From DAOUAM01 sp034433305 (GTDB lineage Bacteria; Chloroflexota; Dehalococcoidia; Lucifugimonadales; DAOUAM01), in contig DAOUAM010000071.1 in NCBI GenBank assembly GCA_034433305.1, positions 1 through 12,992 on the forward strand: DNA of 12,992 nt. The letters are read 5' to 3'. Under the pieces are notes generated by a model. It did not search any database, was not told the origin of the DNA, and saw only the letters and a list, made by a program, of their open reading frames with translations. The position numbers were made by a program, and so were the translations under genes. Shown here in pieces: positions 6,410-12,992 of this stretch; position 1 is the first letter of the stretch; every line of letters begins with the position of its first letter.

Positions 6410-6562
6410 TCACAGGCAGGCCCTGCCTATCCACCAGTCCCAACAGTCATTGGGCCTCCTTCTGTGGAAGGCCAGTACTCCACGGTCTTCAATATACAGA
6501 ACGCCAGCTTCTAGCCACTCGTTACAGTATTCATGGGCCTGACGCTTGTCAATGCTGGTCAA
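6410..6562 (-). CDS. Possible 50-residue small protein ahead of rsbS
   Basis: A leftward frame starts at TTG 6562 with a strong SD (CAGGAG, 5 bases away) about 50 bases downstream of a good promoter, and ends 16 bases before the outermost GTG of rsbS. The product is rich in Trp and charged residues (YCNEWLEAGVLYIED, then HRRRPNDCWDWW) and has three Cys. I recognise no family. Third-position GC (about 60%) is lower than in the neighbours (estimated by eye), so it may be recent, weakly selected or non-coding. The frame extends upstream to ATG 6670, but that lies upstream of the promoter, so TTG 6562 is the better start. Confidence 0.35.
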   Translation of the reverse strand: MTSIDKRQAHEYCNEWLEAGVLYIEDRGVLAFHRRRPNDCWDWWIGRACL

Positions 6563-6620
6563 ACAAGCTCCTGATATCAGGCCCCGCCCTCGTAGCAGTT
6601 GGGCTGGTACCAATGGCCCA

Positions 6621-6649
6621 ATTGTATGGTCAGCCGGGCCAGCAGTCAA
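6621..6649 (-). promoter_or_regulatory. Sigma70-type promoter for the leftward rsb operon
   Basis: Read leftward, TTGACT (6649-6644) and TACAAT (6626-6621) are separated by exactly 17 bases. Each hexamer matches the consensus at 5 of 6 positions. Transcription would start near 6614, ahead of the small ORF and rsbS. This is the best housekeeping-type promoter in the window. Confidence 0.6.
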
Positions 6650-6773
6650 CACATGACAAGCGCCAGCCATTTAGGCCAGAGCGACAGTGTCAAAACGCAA
6701 GAGGGTTACAGGCACATATTACTCCAAATGTGATGGCGAGTGCGCGGTCACACCACGTCACACGCTGGGGCCG

Positions 6774-6807
6774 GCACATGGGCAATGCTCTTTGTGGCAC
6801 CATGTGC
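6774..6807. promoter_or_regulatory. Inverted repeat in the guaB upstream region
   Basis: GCACATG (6774-6780) and CATGTGC (6801-6807) are 7-bp perfect inverted repeats 20 bases apart, ending 39 bases before the guaB start. Just upstream GTCACAC occurs twice with a 10-bp period (6747-6753, 6757-6763). Either could be a regulator site or leader hairpin. The guaB promoter itself is unclear: TTGTGG (6793-6798) with a weak -10-like GAATAT is the only candidate I see. Confidence 0.25.
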
Positions 6808-6846
6808 TAACATCGAATATGAGGCCAGCTCTGTGACGAGGTACTC

Positions 6847-8295
6847 ATGGAACCCATACCCCTGGCGTTGACCTATGATGACGTGTTGCTAGTTCCCAGG
6901 TTCTCCTCCATCAGGAGTCGGCGCGACATTGACTGCACGACCAGGCTCACCCGCCAGATCAGCCTGAAGGCACCCTTCGTCAGCGCCAACATGGACACGG
7001 TTACCGAGTCCAGGATGGCGATAGCCATTGCGGAGTTCGGTGGCATCGGCGTGGTGCACCGGTTCTTGCCAGTGCAGGCCCAGGTACGCGAGGTCACGCG
7101 AGTCAAGCGCTACCAGAGCAAGGTCATAGAGGACCCGCACACCGTCTCGCCTGAGGCCCGCGTGGGTGAGGTGCGCAAGCTCATGGAGGTGCTGGGTGTC
7201 CATGGCCTGCCGGTGATCCGGGACGACAGGAAGCTGGTTGGCATAATCACCCAGCGGGACATTCAGCTTGCCAGCGACGACTCGCCCGTGTCGGAGCGCA
7301 TGACGCCGTGGGACCGGCTGGTGGTGGCGCCCCCGGACGTCTCCCTGGAGCAGGCACGGCAGAAGATGAGCGACCGCCGCCTGGAGAAGCTGCCCCTGGT
7401 GGACAGTGAAGGGCGCCTGGTGGGACTCATCACCGCCAGGGACCTGGCCAAAGACGTGGACCTGGACAACTCCACCCGCGATGAGAAGGGCCGCCTGCGT
7501 GTGGCGGCGGCGGTCGGTGTCATCGGGGACTTCCTGGAGCGGGCCGAGGCCCTGGTGGAGGCCGGCGCCGATGCCCTGGTGATTGACATCGCCCACGGCG
7601 ACTCGGCACTGATGCTGTCGGCTGTCCACCAGCTCAGAGAGAGGCTGGGCGATGTCCCGCTCATCGCCGGTAACGTCGCCACGCCAGAGGGAACTGAGCG
7701 GCTGGTCAAGGCCGGGGTGGACGCGGTCAAGGTAGGAGTGGGGCCAGGCTCCATGTGCATCACGCGGCAGGTGGCGGGCGTCGGCGTGCCCCAGTTCACC
7801 GCCGTGCTGGAGTGCGCCCAGGTGGCTCAAAGGCATGGGGTGCCCGTGATAGCCGACGGCGGCATACGGCACCCGGGCGACGTGGCCAAGGCCATCGGCG
7901 CGGGTGCTTCCACCGTCATGCTGGGCAACCTTCTGGCGGGGACCGATGAAAGCCCGGGCATCACCATCATGCGCAACGGCCGCAAGATGAAGGTGGCGCG
8001 TGGCATGGCATCGGCGGAGGCGACGGCGGACAGGGCGCTCCGCGACGACCCGACGCGCGGCTGGGCAGCCTGGGAGCAGTCCGAGTGGGAGGTGGCCCCG
8101 GAGGGTGTCCAGGCAGCCGTGCCGCATCGCGGCACGGCCCGCGAGGTGCTCCAGCAACTTCTGGCTGGGCTGCGCTCCGGCATGAGCTACTGCGACGCCG
8201 CCAGTATCGAGGACATGTGGCGCAACGCCCGCTTCGTGCGCCAGACCGAGGCGGGGCTGCGCGAGGCCGGGCCTCACGACATCGTGAGCTTCTGA
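6847..8295 (+). CDS. guaB: IMP dehydrogenase (GuaB-like, with atypical flap)
   Basis: Oxidises IMP to XMP with NAD+, the committed step of GMP synthesis, in the cytoplasm; tetrameric in known members. Its 482 residues match E. coli GuaB (488). It starts TYDDVLLVP and has MDTVTESRMAIAIAEFGGIG near 50-70, a pair of CBS domains (about 95-205: VSPEARVGEVRKL, LVGIITQRDI, LVGLITARDL), the active-site loop GVGPGSMCITR with nucleophile C304, DGGIRHPGDVAKAIGAGAS, and the C-terminal VPHRG and GLRSGMSYC. ATG 6847 has GAGG five bases upstream. Oddities: the strongly conserved YRGMGS is ARGMAS (G386-S389), and the following flap lacks the Arg-Tyr-Phe catalytic motif and is a few residues longer than in E. 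coli. GMAS also occurs in GMP-reductase-type GuaB1 proteins, but the C-terminus is IMPDH-like. It is 37 bases from the next gene. Confidence 0.85.
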   Translation: MEPIPLALTYDDVLLVPRFSSIRSRRDIDCTTRLTRQISLKAPFVSANMDTVTESRMAIAIAEFGGIGVVHRFLPVQAQVREVTRVKRYQSKVIEDPHTVSPEARVGEVRKLMEVLGVHGLPVIRDDRKLVGIITQRDIQLASDDSPVSERMTPWDRLVVAPPDVSLEQARQKMSDRRLEKLPLVDSEGRLVGLITARDLAKDVDLDNSTRDEKGRLRVAAAVGVIGDFLERAEALVEAGADALVIDIAHGDSALMLSAVHQLRERLGDVPLIAGNVATPEGTERLVKAGVDAVKVGVGPGSMCITRQVAGVGVPQFTAVLECAQVAQRHGVPVIADGGIRHPGDVAKAIGAGASTVMLGNLLAGTDESPGITIMRNGRKMKVARGMASAEATADRALRDDPTRGWAAWEQSEWEVAPEGVQAAVPHRGTAREVLQQLLAGLRSGMSYCDAASIEDMWRNARFVRQTEAGLREAGPHDIVSF

Positions 8296-8332
8296 CGCAG
8301 ACTGGGACCGGCCAGCGCTGGTGGAGGTGGAA

Positions 8333-9700
8333 ATGGCCCTGGCGCACGAGCTTGCTTCCTTCGCAGTCCGCGCTTCCTACCAAGACCTGTCCGGCGAGGC
8401 CAGGTCGCAGCTAAAGGTCAGGGTGCTGGACAGCCTGGGCTGCGCCATCGGTGCGCTGGAAGGCGTCCCCATCAGGCTGGTCCGCCAGCAGGTGGAGGAG
8501 TTTGGCGGCAAGGGCCTCTGCACGCTGATAGGAGGGGGCGAGACGTCCCCCGACCGCGCGGCCCTGTACAACTCGGCCCTGGTCCGCTACCTGGACTTCA
8601 ACGACAGCTACCTGGCCAGGGGCGAGACCTGCCACCCCAGCGACAACCTGGGGGCCGTGCTGGCTGCCGCCGAGTACGCCAGGGCTAGTGGCCGGGACCT
8701 GCTCGCAGCCCTTGCCGTGGCCTACCAGGTGCAGTGTCGGCTCAGCGATCTGGCGCCAGTGCGTGCCAGGGGCTTCGACCATACTACCCAGGGTTCCTAT
8801 GCCGTGGCAGCCGGCGTGTCTCGGGCGCTGGGCCTGGACCAGGGCCGCGCCGCCAATGCCATCGCCATCTCGGGCACGGCCTTCAACGCCCTGCGGGTCA
8901 CCCGCACTGGCGCGCTCTCCCACTGGAAGGGGCTGGCCTATCCCAACACGGCCTTCGCCTGCACCCACGCGGCCTTCCTGGCCATGCGCGGCGTGACAGG
9001 CCCGGCGGAGGTCTTCGAGGGCAACAAGGGTTTCATGGACGCCATCGCCGGCCGCTTTCAGATAGACTGGGGCAGGGAAGACCTGGAGCGAGTGACACGC
9101 ACGATACTGAAGAAGTACAACGCCGAGATTCACTCCCAGTCCACCCTGGAAGCCGTGCTGGAGCTACGTGAGCGGTACGGCTTCGCAGCGGGGGACGTGG
9201 ACCGGGTGGAAATCGAGACCTTCGACGTGGCGTACCACATCATCGGCGGCGGAGAGGAGGGGGACAAGACCGGCATCAGCACCAAGGAGGAGGCGGACCA
9301 TAGCCTGCCATACATGGTGGCCGTGGCCCTGCTGGACGGCCAGGTGATGCCCGAGCAGTACGCGCCGGAACGCATAGCCAGCGACGACGTCCAGGCCCTG
9401 CTGAGGCGGGTGGTGGTGCGGCCCAACGACACATACAGCAAGCGCTTTCCCACCGAGATGCCCTGCCTCGTCAGGGTGTACCTGAGGGGAGGGAGTGTGC
9501 TGGTCAAGGCCCGGTCGGACTACGAAGGCTTCACTACCAGGCCCATGGCCTGGGAGACCGTGGTGGACAAGTTCAACCGCCTGGCCCGGCCCTACGCCGA
9601 CTCCTCCCTCCAGGCGGCCATCGTGGACGCCGTGAGCAACCTGGACTCCCTACAGGTAAAGGACCTGACGGGCCTGCTGGCACGCGTGGGCACCAGGTAG
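8333..9700 (+). CDS. MmgE/PrpD-family dehydratase (2-methylcitrate dehydratase-like)
   Basis: Protein of 455 residues of the MmgE/PrpD family, whose characterised members include 2-methylcitrate dehydratase (propionate degradation) and cis-aconitate decarboxylase. Family motifs are intact: LDFNDS (about 87-92) followed by CHPSDNLGAVLAAAEY, GFDHTTQGSYAVAAG, the HWKGLAYPN region, KYNAEIHSQSTLEAV and a C-terminal DHSLPYMVAVALLDG and VDKFNRLA. ATG 8333 is preferred because GGAGG lies five bases upstream; the GTG at 8321 would overlap that SD. It follows guaB by 37 bases and is probably co-transcribed. No PrpC or PrpB is in view, so the methylcitrate cycle cannot be claimed; the substrate may be another tricarboxylate or hydroxy acid. 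Confidence 0.88.
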   Translation: MALAHELASFAVRASYQDLSGEARSQLKVRVLDSLGCAIGALEGVPIRLVRQQVEEFGGKGLCTLIGGGETSPDRAALYNSALVRYLDFNDSYLARGETCHPSDNLGAVLAAAEYARASGRDLLAALAVAYQVQCRLSDLAPVRARGFDHTTQGSYAVAAGVSRALGLDQGRAANAIAISGTAFNALRVTRTGALSHWKGLAYPNTAFACTHAAFLAMRGVTGPAEVFEGNKGFMDAIAGRFQIDWGREDLERVTRTILKKYNAEIHSQSTLEAVLELRERYGFAAGDVDRVEIETFDVAYHIIGGGEEGDKTGISTKEEADHSLPYMVAVALLDGQVMPEQYAPERIASDDVQALLRRVVVRPNDTYSKRFPTEMPCLVRVYLRGGSVLVKARSDYEGFTTRPMAWETVVDKFNRLARPYADSSLQAAIVDAVSNLDSLQVKDLTGLLARVGTR

Positions 9701-9709
9701 CCTTACCAC

Positions 9710-9727
9710 CACCGCCAGGAGGCGGTG
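9710..9727. terminator. Short hairpin after the PrpD-family gene
   Basis: CACCGCC (9710-9716) and GGCGGTG (9721-9727) form a 7-bp stem with a 4-base loop, 9 bases after the stop codon. A weaker GGTG-GAAA-CACC hairpin follows about 10 bases on. There is no T-run. It is like the other GC-rich hairpins found behind genes in this window. The rest of 9728-9875 contains no gene and no riboswitch I recognise. Confidence 0.4.
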
Positions 9728-9875
9728 CTGGACGGTGGAAACACCTTCACGCAGGCCTGGTACTGCACAAGGCTCTTTCACAAGGCGGGAGGTGCTGAGG
9801 CAAGCGCCGCCTCTGTAAACAAGCTGAATGACTACCGTGGCGGGCAGAAGGCCCACCCATGTCAGGAGGGACATC

Positions 9876-10721
9876 ATGGACAGGACAAGAGTCGAGGCAC
9901 GCGAGGAGCGGGCCTTCTCTTTCATCAGGCTCAACTCACGCGAGGGCAAGCCTCGCACCCGAGGCATCACTGAAATCCGGGGGCCTTACTATACCCCGGT
10001 GGGCCGGCGCTACCTGGAGGACGTGCTGGAGACCATGGGCGGCTACGTGGACAGCCTCAAGTTCGCTGGCGGCTCCTTCGCCCTGATGCCGCGCCGGGCC
10101 GTTGCCGAACTCATCGAGGTCTGCCACCGGCACAGTGTACTGGTCTCCACTGGGGGATTCATTGAGTACGTACTGACCCAGGGGCCTGAGACTGTGGAGC
10201 GCTACATTTCAGAGTGTCGTGACCTGGGCTTTGACATCATTGAGGTATCCACCGGCTTCATTACCGTCCCCACGGACGATGTCCTGCGGCTGATCGAGAA
10301 GGTGCAGGAGGTCGGCCTGAAGGCCAAGCCGGAGGTGGGGATACAGTTCGGCGCGGGCGGGGCCAGCGCCGCCGCCGAGCTGGAGTCCGAGGGCACACGC
10401 GACCCGGAGTGGGCCATCTCCCAGGCCCGCAGGTTCCTGGAAGCCGGCGCCTACATGATCATGGTGGAGTCTGAAGGCATTACCGAGAGCGTGAAAACGT
10501 GGCGTACCGATGTGCCGGCCAGGTTCGTCAACGCCCTGGGGCTGGAGCGCGTCATGTTCGAGGCGGCAGACCCCGCTGTTTTCGCCTGGTACGTCAAGAA
10601 CTACGGGCCAGAGGTAAACCTCTTCGTGGACCATAGCCAGATAGTGCAACTGGAGTGCCTTAGGTCGGGCATCTGGGGCACCAGCAGCCTGTGGGGCCGT
10701 GTGCTGACTTACAAGGGCTAG
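9876..10721 (+). CDS. ComA/HSA32-family protein (phosphosulfolactate synthase-like)
   Basis: TIM-barrel protein of 281 residues in the family of ComA, which adds sulfite to phosphoenolpyruvate in coenzyme M synthesis. Blocks seen: RGITEIRGPYY (29-39), DSLKFAGGSFALMP (59-72), VSTGGFIEYV, YISECRDLGFDIIEVSTG, GLKAKPEVG, EAGAYMIMVE, MFEAADP and YGPEVNLFVDHSQIVQLECLR (243-263). From memory, the TE-RGP-Y, LKF-GGS, KAKP and VNLFVDHSQ blocks match plant heat-stress protein HSA32 more closely than methanogen ComA, whose early block is RGLTMVIDKG. Coenzyme M synthesis should therefore not be assumed. ATG 9876 has a strong AGGAGG seven to eight bases upstream; the ATG at 9828 has none. It stands 175 bases after the PrpD-family gene. 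Confidence 0.82.
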   Translation: MDRTRVEAREERAFSFIRLNSREGKPRTRGITEIRGPYYTPVGRRYLEDVLETMGGYVDSLKFAGGSFALMPRRAVAELIEVCHRHSVLVSTGGFIEYVLTQGPETVERYISECRDLGFDIIEVSTGFITVPTDDVLRLIEKVQEVGLKAKPEVGIQFGAGGASAAAELESEGTRDPEWAISQARRFLEAGAYMIMVESEGITESVKTWRTDVPARFVNALGLERVMFEAADPAVFAWYVKNYGPEVNLFVDHSQIVQLECLRSGIWGTSSLWGRVLTYKG

Positions 10722-10749
10722 CGCCTATCCCCGTCGGCATGCCCTTGCC

Positions 10750-10778
10750 TTGTTGTGGCACTGGGCGGAAGGTAAAAT
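10750..10778 (+). promoter_or_regulatory. Candidate promoter of sucA
   Basis: TTGTTG (10750-10755) and TAAAAT (10773-10778) are spaced by 17 bases. The -10 matches consensus at 5 of 6, the -35 at only 3 of 6. It lies about 65 bases ahead of the sucA start, in a 122-base gap that otherwise holds only a GC-rich, partly self-complementary leader (10800-10830). Confidence 0.4.
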
Positions 10779-10843
10779 CGAAGGTGAGACGAAGTCGGCG
10801 GGGCGCATCCTCGGGCCGGGGACGCGCCGCGCCGGAGGAAAGC

Positions 10844-12992
10844 ATGGCCGCTCTTGAAGAGTTCTACGGGCCCAATGCCGGCTACGTAATCGAGCTGTAC
10901 GAGGCTTACCTCAGGGATCCCGGCTCCGTTAGCCCCGAGCTTCGCGAGCTGTTCCGTGGCTGGAAGCCCGAGGTCGAGGCACTCGTGGCCGCAAAGGTGG
11001 CCGTGCCACCCGCTGTACCGGAGCGGGCCTTGAGGCTGTTGTCCCTGGTGGAGTCCATCCGGGACAGGGGCCATCTGGCGGCCACCATAGACCCGCTGGG
11101 CCTGAGGGCCAGGGACGAGGCGCACGTCAAGCCAGAGACCCACGGACTGGCCGAAAGCGACCTGGAGGGCCTGCCGGCCAGCAGCATCGCCAGCCCCCTG
11201 GCGGAAGGCGCGGCCTCCGCCGCCGAGGCCATCACCAGGCTACGGAAGGTGTACAGTGGCACCGTCGGCTACGAGTTTGGCCACATCAGGGACACCCAGG
11301 AAAGGGACTGGCTGCGCCATGCCGTGGAGTCGGGCCAGTACCAGATCAGGCTTGACCCGACAGCCAGCCGCGAGCTGCTCCTGAGGCTATCCCAGGTGGA
11401 GGCCTTCGAGCAGTTCCTCCACCGCACCTTTCCGGGCCAGCGCTGGTTCTCCATCGAAGGCAACGACATGCTGTTGCCGTTGCTGGACGAGCTGGTGCGC
11501 CAGGCGGCAAGGGCAGGTATCACGGCCATGACCATGGGCATGGCCCACAGAGGCAGGCTCAATGTCCTCACCCACATCTTCCACAAGCCCTACCTGGTGG
11601 TGCTGGCCGAGTTCGGCGACGGCTACCGGGTGCATAGCATCGGCAGCGACGGGCTGGAGTGCGGCTGGATGCGGGACGTGAAGTACCATATGGGCGCCCG
11701 GGCCCGTGCCCCCTCCAGCGCCCCCGACGGCCGGCTTGAGCTGGTACTGATGTACAACCCCAGTCACCTGGAGCTTGTGGACCCGGTGGCCATTGGAGCA
11801 GCCCGAGGGGTGCAGGACGGCAGGGCCTCGCTGGAACGTCCGGCGCCCGATCATGACGCCGCCATGGCGGTGCTCCTCCACGGCGATGCCGCCTTCGCTG
11901 GCCAGGGCATCGTGGCCGAGACGCTGAACATGGCCCAGCTTGACGGCTACAGCACCGGCGGCACTATTCACATCATAGTCAACAACCAGATAGGTTTCAC
12001 GACTACGCCACAGGAGGCCCACTCCACGCCTTACCCCACGGACGTGGCCCGAGGCTACGACGTGCCTGTAGTCCATGTCAATGCCGATGACGTGGAGGCC
12101 TGCCTTGCCGTGGCACGGCTGGCCATGGCCTACAGGCAGCGCTTCCACAAGGACTTCGTGATTGACCTGGTGGGCTACCGCCGCTACGGCCATAACGAGG
12201 CCGATGAGCCGGCCTTCACCCAGCCGCTCATGTACGAGGCCATAGGCAAGCACCCGTCGGTGCGGGCATTGTGGGCGCAGCGGTTGGTGGCCGAAGGAGT
12301 CCTCTCCTCGGAAGAGGCCGAGGACATGGTCAAGAACGTGGTGGCACGCCTCCAGGAAGCCAGGGCCTCCATGCCCGCTATCGTGGAGAGGCAGGAGGAG
12401 TTGCCAGGTCCGCGTGACGACCACGAGGACGCCCAGGCCCTCTCGACCGCCGTGTCGGTGGAGTCACTGGTCCGCCTGAACCGGGAGCTGCATACTCTGC
12501 CCCAGGGCTTCAAGCTGCATCCCAGGCTGGAGCGCCCCTTCGCCCGCCGGCGGGAGACCGCGGACCCCAATGCCCAGGTTGACTGGGCACATGCCGAGGC
12601 GCTGGCCTTCGCCTCCATACTGGCAGACGGCACCGCCATCCGCCTCACGGGTCAGGACACCGAGCGGGGCACATTCAGCCAGCGCCACGCGGTACTGCAC
12701 GACGCCAGCACCGGCCAGCGTTTCATTCCACTCCAGACCCTTCCCAGCGCGCGAGCGCCCTTCTGGGTGTACAACAGCCCCCTTTCCGAGGCGGGCGCTC
12801 TGGGCTACGAGTACGGCTACACCCTGAGCGCCCCCGACACGCTGACGTTGTGGGAGGCCCAGTTCGGCGACTTTGTCAACAACGCCCAGTCGGTAGTGGA
12901 CGAGTTCCTGGCCTCAGGGTACGCCAAGTGGGGCCAGCGTTCAGGCCTGATGCTGCTGCTGCCCCACGGATACGAAGGCCAGGGGCCAGACC
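10844..12992 (+). CDS. sucA: 2-oxoglutarate dehydrogenase E1 component (3' end outside window)
   Basis: Thiamine-diphosphate-dependent E1 subunit that decarboxylates 2-oxoglutarate in the TCA cycle and passes the succinyl group to the E2 lipoyl domain. 716 codons are present with no stop; full-length E1o is usually about 920-950. The N-terminus has the E1o leader motif FYGPNAGYVIELYEAYLRDP, thought to dock on E2. Active-site blocks: FSIEGND, GMAHRGRLNVL with H235, the ThDP/Mg site GDAAFAGQGIV (D348) through VNNQIGFTT (N380-N381), and YRRYGHNEADEP. The second domain shows GQDTERGTFSQRHAVLHD and LWEAQFGDFVNNAQ. ATG 10844 has GGAGG five bases upstream. The linker after the N-terminal motif is ordinary; no fused E2-type (KGD) domain is present. 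The E2 gene probably lies just beyond the window. Confidence 0.96.
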   Translation, partial: MAALEEFYGPNAGYVIELYEAYLRDPGSVSPELRELFRGWKPEVEALVAAKVAVPPAVPERALRLLSLVESIRDRGHLAATIDPLGLRARDEAHVKPETHGLAESDLEGLPASSIASPLAEGAASAAEAITRLRKVYSGTVGYEFGHIRDTQERDWLRHAVESGQYQIRLDPTASRELLLRLSQVEAFEQFLHRTFPGQRWFSIEGNDMLLPLLDELVRQAARAGITAMTMGMAHRGRLNVLTHIFHKPYLVVLAEFGDGYRVHSIGSDGLECGWMRDVKYHMGARARAPSSAPDGRLELVLMYNPSHLELVDPVAIGAARGVQDGRASLERPAPDHDAAMAVLLHGDAAFAGQGIVAETLNMAQLDGYSTGGTIHIIVNNQIGFTTTPQEAHSTPYPTDVARGYDVPVVHVNADDVEACLAVARLAMAYRQRFHKDFVIDLVGYRRYGHNEADEPAFTQPLMYEAIGKHPSVRALWAQRLVAEGVLSSEEAEDMVKNVVARLQEARASMPAIVERQEELPGPRDDHEDAQALSTAVSVESLVRLNRELHTLPQGFKLHPRLERPFARRRETADPNAQVDWAHAEALAFASILADGTAIRLTGQDTERGTFSQRHAVLHDASTGQRFIPLQTLPSARAPFWVYNSPLSEAGALGYEYGYTLSAPDTLTLWEAQFGDFVNNAQSVVDEFLASGYAKWGQRSGLMLLLPHGYEGQGPD

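Noticed and set aside
6410..6670. Longer 86-residue version of the small ORF ahead of rsbS, starting at ATG 6670
   Set aside because: Its first codons lie upstream of the well-formed TTGACT-17-TACAAT promoter, and the extra N-terminus has no SD and poor composition. TTG 6562 is better supported.
6668..6693. Perfect TTGACA (leftward, 6693-6688) with TAAATG (6673-6668) as a second rsb promoter
   Set aside because: The spacer is only 14 bases, too short for a sigma70-type promoter; the pair at 6621-6649 is much better.
6304..6810. 168-codon rightward frame between rsbS and guaB
   Set aside because: It starts inside rsbS on the opposite strand, has no SD, shows no domain, and runs across the leftward promoter.
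6889..8277. Long leftward open frame (462 codons) opposite the IMP dehydrogenase gene
   Set aside because: The plus strand encodes clear IMPDH motifs over the whole length. The antisense product is low-complexity His/Gly/Arg/Leu-rich, as expected from GC-rich third-position bias, with no domain.
9728..9875. Possible riboswitch or structured leader before the HSA32-like gene
   Set aside because: Several short hairpins can be drawn, but no conserved core of a riboswitch class I know was found.
11387..12424. Long leftward open frame (345 codons) opposite sucA
   Set aside because: It is a mirror of a strongly conserved E1 coding region; its product is repetitive and matches no family.
10844..12992. 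Possible actinobacterial KGD-type E1/E2 fusion
   Set aside because: The protein goes straight from the short E1o N-terminal motif into the E1 domain; there is no acyltransferase domain at the N-terminus.

Overview
The window is GC-rich, gene-dense bacterial DNA with many AGG arginine codons, frequent GTG/TTG starts and mostly clear Shine-Dalgarno (SD) sites. The gene set (RsbS/T/X-type partner switch, two-component systems, 2-oxoglutarate dehydrogenase E1, IMP dehydrogenase) fits a free-living chromosome. I lean towards Chloroflexota, but this is an impression and not proven from the sequence. No rRNA, tRNA, CRISPR array, insertion sequence or phage gene was seen.

Layout. (1) 1-1156, rightward: the tail of an undefined reading frame, then a GT4-like glycosyltransferase. 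(2) 1157-1226: two strong GC-rich hairpins between convergent genes. (3) 1244-6562, leftward: a signalling island. In transcription order it holds a possible 50-residue ORF just behind a good sigma70-type promoter (6621-6649), an RsbS-like STAS protein, an RsbT-like serine kinase, an RsbX-like PP2C phosphatase, a histidine kinase whose N-terminus is an RsbU-type RsbT-binding domain, and an OmpR-family response regulator. After a 322-base gap follow a small sensorless NarX/DesK-type histidine kinase and a NarL/LuxR-type regulator. (4) 6847-12992, rightward: guaB-like IMP dehydrogenase, a PrpD-family dehydratase, a ComA-family protein that looks most like plant HSA32, and sucA (E1 of 2-oxoglutarate dehydrogenase), cut by the window end.

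How the genes may work together. In Bacillus, RsbT freed from RsbS activates the phosphatase RsbU by binding its N-terminal domain, and RsbX resets the switch. Here that docking domain sits on a histidine kinase, and the genes overlap by 4 bases (ATGA, TTGA). The simplest reading is that the partner switch controls a two-component phosphorelay instead of an anti-sigma cascade. No RsbR sensor, RsbV/RsbW pair or sigma factor is present. Three tandem 11-bp repeats in the gap before the second two-component pair look like an OmpR/PhoB-family binding site, so the first regulator may switch on the second pair. The rightward metabolic genes are largely ordinary, except for an atypical active-site flap in the IMP dehydrogenase and the HSA32-like protein.
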